In this document: positions 44,039-52,081 of the stretch, piece after piece
How positions within the stretch are numbered: position 1 is the first letter of the stretch
Layout of the letters: each line of letters starts with the position of its first letter
Assembly: GCF_000527155.1 (NCBI RefSeq)
Contig: NZ_AZUQ01000001.1
Location: 1,857,615-1,921,614 of the forward strand
Direction: 5' to 3'
Length of the DNA: 64,000 nt
Origin: Haloglycomyces albus DSM 45210
GTDB taxonomy: Bacteria; Actinomycetota; Actinomycetes; Mycobacteriales; Micromonosporaceae
The notes under the pieces: generated by a model
The model's input: the letters and a program-made list of their open reading frames with translations, nothing else
Databases searched by the model: none
Told to the model about the DNA's origin: nothing
Translations under genes and position numbers: made by a program

Positions 44039-44406
44039 GGGGCTGATCGGTTTCGACTCTGTATGTTGAGGTGAGGGAAGCGGGCCGAGGAAGCCAACGC
44101 TGTCTCGTTAACCAACGTTGGAAACCAATAAGTGCCAACGCAAAACGCACTGACTTCGCCCTCGCTGCTTAAGCGATAGCGAAGTTGTCGCACCGGATAA
44201 GCATCCGTTCCGGATTCGCGGCATCATTAAGGATGCTAGGTTGACATCTTCGTCGCTGGGGTGTTGACGACACAAACGGCGACTAGAGCCCGTCACACCG
44301 ACTTGTCCGCGTGATCAGTGGGGCTCAATAAAAGACACAGCGGACTGCGCCCGGAGAAGTCTCACTGAGGCAACGGAGGACCTGGGTTCAATTCCCAGCA
44401 GCTCCA
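44039..44406 (+). ncRNA. ssrA: Transfer-messenger RNA
   Basis: 368 nt. The 5' end GGGGCTGATCGGTTTCGACT and the 3' end with T-arm GGTTCAATTCC and CAGCTCC form the tRNA-Ala-like part with the G3:U70 pair. The tag frame at 44134-44172 encodes ANAKRTDFALAA before TAA, a typical actinobacterial degradation tag. CCA is not encoded. It rescues stalled ribosomes with SmpB. Confidence 0.97.
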
Positions 44407-44442
44407 CGAAAACCTGGTTTACCAGGTAAAATGCCGAGCATA

Positions 44443-44499
44443 CAAAAGGCGTCCTCGGCTCGTCCATCGTTTACACGGACGAGCCGAGGACGCCTTTTG
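44443..44499 (+). terminator. tmRNA terminator
   Basis: A perfect 23-bp inverted repeat (44443-44465 and 44477-44499) ending in GCCTTTTG. By symmetry it may act in both directions. Confidence 0.9.
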
Positions 44500-44699
44500 T
44501 GTACGAATTTATGGACGAAGCGAATCCCGCTATGCGACGCCGATGAGTCCGTCGAACCCCGTACACGGCGGAGCCGCCACCTGGTTCCGAACGTCGTCGT
44601 CGGACTCGTGGCAGCGGACCGAACGCCTTTGCTCACGGCGGTTACTTTGGATACGAGGACGTGTGATGTCCGGTCGACCCCTCTCAGGAAGGTACCGCG

Positions 44700-45710
44700 A
44701 TGCAAATCGATTCGGAGACAACATCGGACCCGGTGGAACCCACCAGACGACAACGTATCGTTCGCCTCCTCTGCTGGGCGGCGTCAGTCGGGGCCGGGAT
44801 CTTTCTGTTCCTGCGTTTGTTCGGTCTCGAGTTCGGATACCCACTGATCGGGCTCATTGCCTACACGCCATGGGTTGCGGCCGCCCTCTTGATAGTGGCC
44901 GTGGGGCAGTTGCTGCTTCGGGCACGTCTTCCCGCTCTCTGCAGTGCGATCGCGGGCGTGGTGCTGCTGTCGCTTCTTGTCCCTCGTATGGTGCCCAGCG
45001 ACCAGCGCGAGGTCACGGGTGCCGAAGTGACGATTATGAGCGTCAACGCCTATGTGGGTTCGGCCGACATGGACGCCGTGTTTACGCTCGTGGAGCGGCA
45101 TCAACCCGATGTTCTGTGCGTTCAAGAGCTCACCAACGAGGTTCACCGAGTGGTCAACACCCGAGACGATTGGGACTTCGAGCACGGCTTCGTCGCCCCC
45201 AACGACACCAACGCGGCGGGAGCGGGCTGTTATTCACAGTTGAGCGCGACGGAGACGAACGCCTTCGACGGCGACAGCCTGTTCCATCAGAACGAGTTCG
45301 AAGTACGGATCGACGACGACGTGGCCTTCCGGTTCGCCAATATTCATACGGCCGCCCCGGTCAGCTCCGAGCGAGTGAGTATGTGGCGTGACGATTTCGC
45401 GGGTATTCCCCGTCCCGAGGGCGACGTGCCGTGGATTCTTGCGGGAGATTTCAACGCCACCGTAGACCACGGAGTCCTTCGCGGGCTTCTCGACGACGGA
45501 TACCAGGACGCGGCCTCGCTCATGGGTGATGGGCTCACCGCGACCTGGCGAATGCCCGGGTATTTTGACGGCAACCTGCGTGCTCCGGGGCTGGTTTTGG
45601 ACCATGTCCTTGTCGACGAATCGATACGGGTGGAGGACTTCCAAGTATTGAACGACGTCGGTTCGGATCACCGACCGATCCTGGCAACGCTGACCGTGCC
45701 GTCTACATGA
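44700..45710 (+). CDS. Membrane-bound endonuclease/exonuclease/phosphatase-family protein
   Basis: 336 residues. Three membrane helices in the first 100 residues are followed by an EEP domain facing outside: IMSVNAYVGSADMDAVFTLV, HQPDVLCVQELTNE (metal Glu), FRFANIHTAAP, WILAGDFNATVDH (Asn/Asp) and NDVGSDHRPILATL (catalytic Asp-His). Such proteins in actinobacteria are exported phosphodiesterases or nucleases; the substrate is unknown. AGGAAGG precedes the ATG. Confidence 0.86.
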   Translation: MQIDSETTSDPVEPTRRQRIVRLLCWAASVGAGIFLFLRLFGLEFGYPLIGLIAYTPWVAAALLIVAVGQLLLRARLPALCSAIAGVVLLSLLVPRMVPSDQREVTGAEVTIMSVNAYVGSADMDAVFTLVERHQPDVLCVQELTNEVHRVVNTRDDWDFEHGFVAPNDTNAAGAGCYSQLSATETNAFDGDSLFHQNEFEVRIDDDVAFRFANIHTAAPVSSERVSMWRDDFAGIPRPEGDVPWILAGDFNATVDHGVLRGLLDDGYQDAASLMGDGLTATWRMPGYFDGNLRAPGLVLDHVLVDESIRVEDFQVLNDVGSDHRPILATLTVPST

Positions 45711-46283
45711 TTTTCCTGCAACCGGTGAAGCTTCGGAGTGCAAATGTATATGGGAGGGCACTTTAGGTGAACGAAACAGACCCGCATGGATCTTGTGGAA
45801 TCATAGATGTGGTGGTAGAGCACGTCTTTAGCATTCGTGACAATATGTGGATTGCGTATTTCGCTTACAGCAATGCGTAGGTGTTCGACATGCATATGAA
45901 CGGAACGCCAAGGTAAAGCCCCTCACCGAGGGGCACTCACAGTTGCCGGGGCGGCCGTCGCATCAAGCGTCGCTTCCGCAACCAGTGTCAGCGCGGCCCA
46001 AACCAGGATGACCGCATGAAACCTCACACACCACGGTTACCGCTCAGTCGGAAGTGACCTCCACAGGCTAATCTGCCAGGCTATTGCATATACCATCCCG
46101 AGTGCGACTATGAACGTAAAAAGGTGGGGATTCCGGATACTCCACAAACGACTGCATTCTGGACTTGAACGGCTGGTACTTCACTTTCTAGTAAAGCGTA
46201 TTGAGGTGCATATTGTTACCATGGCAACGGTGGGTTCGCCTATGGCCGCGACATTCATGGAGTCAGGAGTCATGGCTGAGGCT
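45711..46283. other. Gene-poor border of the A/T-rich island
   Basis: 570 bp with several stop-riddled frames. Short open frames (minus 45668-45895, plus 46110-46361) have no recognisable family. A hairpin GCCCCTC/GAGGGGC lies near 45917-45933. It probably holds remnants from insertion of the island that follows. Confidence 0.4.
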
Positions 46284-47840
46284 CTAATTGTCACCTCGAG
46301 GGCCAAGAAACTTTCCATTGATAGGAATGTCCAACATTTCAGGCCATTGTTCGGTGATTAGACTGATGAATGCTTGACCGCTGAGCCGATCTTCTTCTGG
46401 CACTGACAGTAGTTTCTCGAATATGAATCGCGAATTTACTAGGGTGAATGTATCATATGCAACGTCGCTTTCAGTGAGATGAGCATTAAGCCATACGCCG
46501 CACCGGTGCTCCCAGTAGAAGAGGTCGAATGGGTTGCAAAACCGCTGTCCAACGTTGAAATCTGTCGTATCAATATACTCTTCGAACGATTTGACGAGCT
46601 TCTCATCATCGGATTTGCGACCAGTTAGCATCTTGGTCATTTCAAGAGCATCAATCTTGTCCATGTATGGACGTTTGGCCCGGAAAAATGCACGCCCGAC
46701 TTCATATAGGTTGGATCGGATGTGTAGCCCATTGGGAAATCCAGCATCCCGATGGGCGGGCCCGATTCCCGGATAACTGGACCTGGCAGAGTTATCACGC
46801 ATAATGGAATTCAACGGCTCAGCCGGAAAGCGTGATGGAAGTTCGATCAGCGTGTGAGACAGATTGAATCGCTGCGCGATTTGCTGAGAAACTTCGACGT
46901 CCCTAGCTTCGGACGCTTGTGTTGCATTCTTCGCGCCACGGGAAACATACGTGAAGTACTGCGCCTTCTGTGAGATTTCCCGTGTCATGGCTAGGGTGGT
47001 TCTACTATCAAGACCTGCGGTTACCGATACGATAAGTGGTGTTCGAGCAGCAAGATGACGCAATTGATTGGTCATGAGTGATCCAACGGTCTCAACGACG
47101 TCTTTAAGCGAGTTTTGTTCCAATTCGCGTCGAGGGTATATACGTCGTACCGATCCATCAAGAATATTCAGCTCGGTGTTTGGGGTGAGTGTATATACAC
47201 CTGTAAACGCAGTCGCGCGACCCGGTAGGGCATATGCGTTGAATTCAGATTTCAGGGCTTGGGGATCACGGAAGTGAGCGTCATATGCGGCTCCCACGTA
47301 GCTGGCAACAAGATGCGCGTGGGACCCAACGCACGCCCCATTCGGGCGTTCAGAATAGAATATAGCTCGCATTCCAGCGGCATCACCCTGGATATGGAAC
47401 GTATCCTCATCCCCATCAATTACTACATACCGGCCAGACAGCATGTCCAATCGCCGGTTGAAGTTTTCTCGACCCTCTGTGCGGCTGTTGAGTAGCAACT
47501 GAGCGATCTCACGTTCAGTGGACGCCCATGTTTCCAGGTCTACCGCAATTCCTAGGATGATGACGAATGTGCCTCGTCGTTCAGCCAACGCGAATGGGAG
47601 GCGAGGATCGTATGTAAAGTGATAGTTGCCTAGAGCTATCTGTCTCCAATGCCGCACCGGCTTGGCTGCTGATTCGTGGGTAAGTAGATATCCACGTGCA
47701 TACCGTAGTGAACTCTTGTCACCGTCATCCCGAATTTTGGATTCAGCTAGAGGCTTTGACACCGAAATGTTGTCCGCATTCCTGGGAGATAGGATATCTG
47801 CTATTTTTTGACGAAATCGAAGGATTGGTGAGATGGACAT
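46284..47840 (-). CDS. Asparagine-synthetase-like ATP-dependent ligase lacking the glutaminase Cys
   Basis: 518 residues. The N-terminal ~200 residues resemble a class II amidotransferase fold (LDMLSGRYVVIDGDED, FHIQGDAAGMRAIFYS), but the protein starts Met-Ser, without the nucleophile Cys2. The C-terminal synthetase domain has the pyrophosphate loop TPLIVSVTAGLDSRTTLAMT and later RSNLYEVGRAF and WEHRCGVWLNAHL. Cys-less relatives include beta-lactam and lasso-peptide synthetases. No lasso precursor or protease is nearby, and the next genes act on glycans, so it may amidate a surface sugar using ammonia. Start 47840 with GGAAA in front. A/T-rich. Confidence 0.8.
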   Translation of the reverse strand: MSISPILRFRQKIADILSPRNADNISVSKPLAESKIRDDGDKSSLRYARGYLLTHESAAKPVRHWRQIALGNYHFTYDPRLPFALAERRGTFVIILGIAVDLETWASTEREIAQLLLNSRTEGRENFNRRLDMLSGRYVVIDGDEDTFHIQGDAAGMRAIFYSERPNGACVGSHAHLVASYVGAAYDAHFRDPQALKSEFNAYALPGRATAFTGVYTLTPNTELNILDGSVRRIYPRRELEQNSLKDVVETVGSLMTNQLRHLAARTPLIVSVTAGLDSRTTLAMTREISQKAQYFTYVSRGAKNATQASEARDVEVSQQIAQRFNLSHTLIELPSRFPAEPLNSIMRDNSARSSYPGIGPAHRDAGFPNGLHIRSNLYEVGRAFFRAKRPYMDKIDALEMTKMLTGRKSDDEKLVKSFEEYIDTTDFNVGQRFCNPFDLFYWEHRCGVWLNAHLTESDVAYDTFTLVNSRFIFEKLLSVPEEDRLSGQAFISLITEQWPEMLDIPINGKFLGPRGDN

Positions 47841-48135
47841 TGATTGATTTCCTAACTTCCAGGGTGGCAAGGGTAGATCACGTCAATAATATATCGTTTC
47901 GATTACGTGTGCTCAATGTGGTTCGTCGGTAGTGCCCTTCAGGTATTGGTGAGCTTGCCCCTATAGAGCCAGGTGAAGGGAGTGCTGGGTTTGCGTTCTT
48001 AACGCTGAGAGCGTTTGAGCCCACCCTGGGCACGACCCTTGGGTGCTAGGCACCTAATCAATGTAAAATTCGAATCGTAAAGCCCGTACATTGATTGCCT
48101 TTGGCTTCAGTCGCCCCCGATTGAAAGGTCTCCCC
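47841..48135. other. Divergent spacer with small hairpins
   Basis: About 295 bp between two divergent genes. A hairpin AACGCT-GAG-AGCGTT lies at 48001-48015 and a GTGC/GCAC pair nearby. I looked on both strands for a small precursor peptide next to the Asn-synthetase-like gene and saw none. Confidence 0.4.
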
Positions 48136-48582
48136 ATGAGGATTCGTGGACTTTCCCGCTTTTCGGTTAGACAACTTCAAATTCTAGCCGCGGTCGCGCT
48201 GTGCGGGGTAGTTGGATTTGCTGCCCTACTACTCGGGTACGCGACTGTGGCTTGGGTTGCGGTATTCGCTGTGTGCTCTTTGCTTATTGCGATCGTGTTG
48301 ATTGTTAAAAACCGGATTGAGCACCAAATTCAACAACAAAACACGTTTATTTTCGAAGTTACCGAACGTCTTCGGTCGATTGACAATAAGGTATCTAAGG
48401 ATGTATCGGCTGCGACCCCAGAACACAATGAGTTTTCCTTGCGTCGGATTCTTGCTGCGGTAGAGAACGAACGTTTCGAAAATGCGGTGCGCCATCACGA
48501 AGTCAAGCAGTGTATATTGATGGGCTCGGCTGGCGATCAGCCTGATATCCCCGCTCCCCGCAAGGCAACGGATAGGCGTTGA
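48136..48582 (+). CDS. Two-helix membrane protein with cytoplasmic coiled coil
   Basis: 148 residues: a basic head (RIRGLSRFSVRQLQ), two membrane helices (ILAAVALCGVVGFAALLLGY, TVAWVAVFAVCSLLIAIVLI), then a coiled coil (NRIEHQIQQQNTFIFEVTERL) and a short end. The head-helix-helix-coil plan is seen in small proteins placed beside glycan glycosyltransferase genes, possibly as partners. It ends in a low-complexity DQPDIPAPRKATDRR, which may be a truncated version of a longer protein. AAAGG precedes the ATG. Confidence 0.6.
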   Translation: MRIRGLSRFSVRQLQILAAVALCGVVGFAALLLGYATVAWVAVFAVCSLLIAIVLIVKNRIEHQIQQQNTFIFEVTERLRSIDNKVSKDVSAATPEHNEFSLRRILAAVENERFENAVRHHEVKQCILMGSAGDQPDIPAPRKATDRR

Positions 48583-48722
48583 GACCATAGTCTGGGGTTG
48601 GTGCAGGCGGGATCTACTGGGATCGATTGTGTCGTGGTTTTGACCGACACCCTATAATGTGCTTAACGACGGTACAACCGTATTTAAATCTGACACCCCA
48701 TTATTGATTGCAGAGGTCGGTT

Positions 48723-49307
48723 ATGAGAAGGTCCGTTTCAAGCGTCATTCTGGCGGCAGTGGTCGTACTTGCGGCTGCTTGTGGGGATTCCGGTAAGGAC
48801 TCAGAATCTACAGACTCTGAAGGAACATCGGACGTCCCTGACGCGAAGCCGGTTACCGCCCCCAGCGGTGTACCTTCGTTCAGCCCGCCTGACGGTACGG
48901 CCGAGATCGAAGACGAAGTGAACGATTTCACTCTAGATCTTCCCAGTTCTGGTACGACGTACGGTTTTAATGACGATGAAATCGCAGAAACCAATCGCTT
49001 CTTCTTGACTCGTTATGAAATCGAAGATGATGATGATTTTTCAACTCATGAATCATTGCAGGAACTTGTAGCTGAATTCGATAAGTTGGTAAATAACTCA
49101 GCGAAAGAGTTCAGTATATACCGCAGTCAAGTTGGTGGGCATCCGGCTATTTCCCGCTATACTCGGCTGGGCGATGGTATTCAGCAACAGAACTACTTCA
49201 TTCCTGCTGAATCAGAATTGATTCATGTCAGTTGTCAATGGGACGGTGCGAGAGAAGATGTTCTGGCTGGTTGCGAGGAGCTGCTTTCTAGCGCTACTTG
49301 GTCCTAG
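48723..49307 (+). CDS. Acidic secreted lipoprotein
   Basis: 194 residues. Signal RRSVSSVILAAVVVLAAAC ends in a lipobox (Cys about 20). An Asp/Ser/Pro-rich linker follows, and then an alpha/beta domain (FTLDLPSSGTTYGFND, FSIYRSQVGGHPAISRYTRL, ELIHVSCQWDG). It looks like the DUF1795/LpqN-like group of small actinobacterial lipoproteins, but this is uncertain. AGAGG lies before the ATG at 48723. Confidence 0.7.
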   Translation: MRRSVSSVILAAVVVLAAACGDSGKDSESTDSEGTSDVPDAKPVTAPSGVPSFSPPDGTAEIEDEVNDFTLDLPSSGTTYGFNDDEIAETNRFFLTRYEIEDDDDFSTHESLQELVAEFDKLVNNSAKEFSIYRSQVGGHPAISRYTRLGDGIQQQNYFIPAESELIHVSCQWDGAREDVLAGCEELLSSATWS

Positions 49308-49424
49308 TGCTAATGGCCTATGCAGAGGAATACCAGAATCGTATTACTCGGCGAAGAACCTGGAATTTGAGGAAGAAGGGGTAAGCCTCCCATGCGTTAA
49401 AAGTAAAGACTCACCCCCTTCTAT

Positions 49425-51932
49425 TCAGTACTTTTTTTCCAGTAGTTCAAGCCTCTCCACATGGCTCTCATGGCTGAATGTGTTCCGTACATGCTCTATG
49501 GCTCGCTCAGTGAGCTCACGATAGCGATTAAAGTCTGAGTATATTTCTCGCACTGTCGGAATAACGTCTTCTTCAACGCAGTACACGGCCGCATCACCAA
49601 AGGTTGGTTCGAAATGTGGTGGCAGAATGACAAGACATCCGGATGTGATGGCTTCCAAAATTGCTCGGCCAAATGATTCGATACGGATGTCATGGTGGAA
49701 GTACACCCAAAAGTCGAGTTGATAGAGGAACGACTGTATCGCCATCTCATCGTATTCAAACGAGACCCAGTTGGCAGGAATGGTGTCCCTCTCAAGTACA
49801 CGACGTGCGGATTTGGTTCCTCCCATACTTCGAATATCGAATTCAGGTGAATCCGGGTAAACATTCAGCAACTGCTCTTTAGTCCCGGGCCATTTGGTGT
49901 GGTTGTCACGTGAGTGACGGCCGATAACCGGGATGTCGTTTCGGAATCGGCTCCTGGGAAGATACCATTCCGAGATGTTCAGGATGCTGGGAAGGTCTAT
50001 GTCGGCGATTCGATCCGATGGAATCGTGCCGTCGTCGAGAAGTGCCTGCCGAGTCATTGGTCCTTGCGGGACCCATACTGCTTCAGTCCCAAACATCCGT
50101 TTGGCGTTGTCAGCACAATGCCGGCCCACGTAGCGGAGGTCGCTTCCATCTAGTTCTCGAGGTGGTTGATTCGCCAAGAGAAATACTCGATCGGCAGTCA
50201 CGTTACATGGACGAGATCTTTGAAATTGCAGTACTGGTGGGTATCGAACGACTAGAGTTCGAATCTGGGCCTCTTCAGCCGGAAGAACTCGTTCGACTGT
50301 CCCGTCGTCTATTAGCCGTTGAATTTCCTTGCATAGTGGTTTTACATGCAAGGAAGCGAATCGATAGGCGTCGAGCTGCATGATTCCCAGTCGCTTACCG
50401 GACTCTGCCAAGGTTCGTATTTCCTCTAGCATCGATTTAGCAGGGCCGCCAAGGTATCTCCATTCCCCGGCCCATACATAGTCGTATTTGGGTGTCGCAC
50501 CTTTCTCCGCTCCACGATTGGACCGCAAATACGACGTAGCGCGAACCTGCTCTGGTTCCTTTCCCCGGGGGAGGTACGGTGAATCGTCGTTATTGCTGAT
50601 ACGACTGTGCCATGAGGAATAAGAAAAGCGGTAGGCTTCTCGAGCAGGGTGTATCCATCCACCGGGGCCGAAGTCGGAACGGGAAAGGGAGCCGTCACCT
50701 TGCCTCATAATGACGAGACAGTTATTGGAATCAAATCGGACGGAACCATCCCCATAATACGCTTCAATCCTACGAATAAATTCACCGTCAGCTGACTTCC
50801 TAAGTTCATGAAAGTAGCCGATATCGGATTGGATCTCCGATTTGCGGAACATCATGCTGGGAAAGCAGGAATCCCGTTTAGGGCGCTCGAGGCGCTTATA
50901 TAGGAGGTTGCCTTGCAACTTCAATGCGTAGACCGCAATCAGCTTGAGGTTGTCGCTTTTCTTTAGCTGCGACACCTGGACGGCGATACGTTCCGGATGT
51001 GACCAATCATCGGAGTCCTGAAATGTGACATAAGTTCCCTGTGCTTTATCAAGACCTAGATTGCGGGCGGCATACGTGCCACGGTTCTCTGCCTGCCGTA
51101 TAAGTCGAACCCGCGTGTCGAGGTCAGCGCACTCATTTAGGATACCGTCGTACTCATTTCCGGATCCATCGTCGATCAGAAGAACTTCCAATCTTGTCCA
51201 TGATTGCCGTAGGATCGACCGAACTGACGTAAGGAGTTGCCGGTTAGGCTGATAACAGGTGACGATAACAGTAATCAGTTCGTCACTGTTGATATCACTT
51301 CTAGGCTCCGCGGTAAGCCGATCGAGATTCTCTCCTTCAACGGTAAGGTCGAGATTATATGTGGTAGCCGGCATAATCTTGGCAAATGAATGAGTCCAGT
51401 CAGACCAATCGTCCGTCTTTTGGACGATTGGGTGTAGTAGGTTCATTTTAAGTACCGTCTTGGCTGAGGAGTGGACTCCCTGGTAGGTCTTAAGAAGATC
51501 GTGCAATCTCTGGTAATCGGCCTGAAAATTGGCAACTTCGCAGTGGAGAGTTTGGTATCTCGAGGGGATCGAGCGTGGACCGTACCGTGAAAGTACCAAT
51601 TCGAAGAGGTCAGAGCCAATATTGAGGTCGTCGTCTTCAATTTGTTGCGCGACCAGAACACGGGCTAGTTCAAGTGCCGGCTCGATAAGGAGTTTGCACG
51701 AACGAAGCATTCGTTTCCGACGTTTGTCACCGTAATGGGCGGCTTTGAGGTCGGCGACAAGGCCAGTTTGTCCTGTTGCATAATATTCGAGCAGTTCTCG
51801 TGCATCAAGCGAGCGATGGCGAATCGCTGTACTTCCCAACCGGGTAAGCTTGTGTCCCCTCCGAAAGGCTGCTACATAATCATGTAGCAGCTGGGAGGGG
51901 TGAAATTGATGGTATCCGGGCTCAATTGACAC
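49425..51932 (-). CDS. Double glycosyltransferase (GT2 domain plus GT4 domain)
   Basis: 835 residues. The first ~220 residues are helical and not recognised. Residues ~230-480 form a GT-A domain: ELITVIVTCYQPNRQLLTSV, VLLIDDGSG and TYVTFQDSDDWSHPERI with the DxD-like motif. Residues ~540-835 form a GT-B domain ending in RIESFGRAILEAITSGCLVI, the E-x7-E motif of GT4. Such two-headed enzymes build alternating sugar chains of teichoic-like or capsular polymers at the inner membrane face. GTG 51932 is preferred because GGAAGG precedes it. Visibly A/T-richer than the core genes. Confidence 0.83.
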   Translation of the reverse strand: MSIEPGYHQFHPSQLLHDYVAAFRRGHKLTRLGSTAIRHRSLDARELLEYYATGQTGLVADLKAAHYGDKRRKRMLRSCKLLIEPALELARVLVAQQIEDDDLNIGSDLFELVLSRYGPRSIPSRYQTLHCEVANFQADYQRLHDLLKTYQGVHSSAKTVLKMNLLHPIVQKTDDWSDWTHSFAKIMPATTYNLDLTVEGENLDRLTAEPRSDINSDELITVIVTCYQPNRQLLTSVRSILRQSWTRLEVLLIDDGSGNEYDGILNECADLDTRVRLIRQAENRGTYAARNLGLDKAQGTYVTFQDSDDWSHPERIAVQVSQLKKSDNLKLIAVYALKLQGNLLYKRLERPKRDSCFPSMMFRKSEIQSDIGYFHELRKSADGEFIRRIEAYYGDGSVRFDSNNCLVIMRQGDGSLSRSDFGPGGWIHPAREAYRFSYSSWHSRISNNDDSPYLPRGKEPEQVRATSYLRSNRGAEKGATPKYDYVWAGEWRYLGGPAKSMLEEIRTLAESGKRLGIMQLDAYRFASLHVKPLCKEIQRLIDDGTVERVLPAEEAQIRTLVVRYPPVLQFQRSRPCNVTADRVFLLANQPPRELDGSDLRYVGRHCADNAKRMFGTEAVWVPQGPMTRQALLDDGTIPSDRIADIDLPSILNISEWYLPRSRFRNDIPVIGRHSRDNHTKWPGTKEQLLNVYPDSPEFDIRSMGGTKSARRVLERDTIPANWVSFEYDEMAIQSFLYQLDFWVYFHHDIRIESFGRAILEAITSGCLVILPPHFEPTFGDAAVYCVEEDVIPTVREIYSDFNRYRELTERAIEHVRNTFSHESHVERLELLEKKY

Positions 51933-52081
51933 GGGAATCCTTCCAGGCACGTCGGGGGTACTACCCAATATTCTTCAGCTAGATTAACACCGGAGTCAGA
52001 AGCGAAGAACTGACTATATGGGGTTGATATCCAACTGGAGATTAATTGTGTTAGCCGGCAACATAGATAACCTAAGGTAAG

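Noticed and set aside
44039-44406. tmRNA as attachment site of the A/T-rich island
   Set aside because: No repeated copy of the tmRNA 3' end and no integrase gene found in the window; an ordinary gene lies between.
46284-48135. Lasso-peptide cluster around the Asn-synthetase-like gene
   Set aside because: No precursor peptide, RRE or transglutaminase-like protease is seen nearby.
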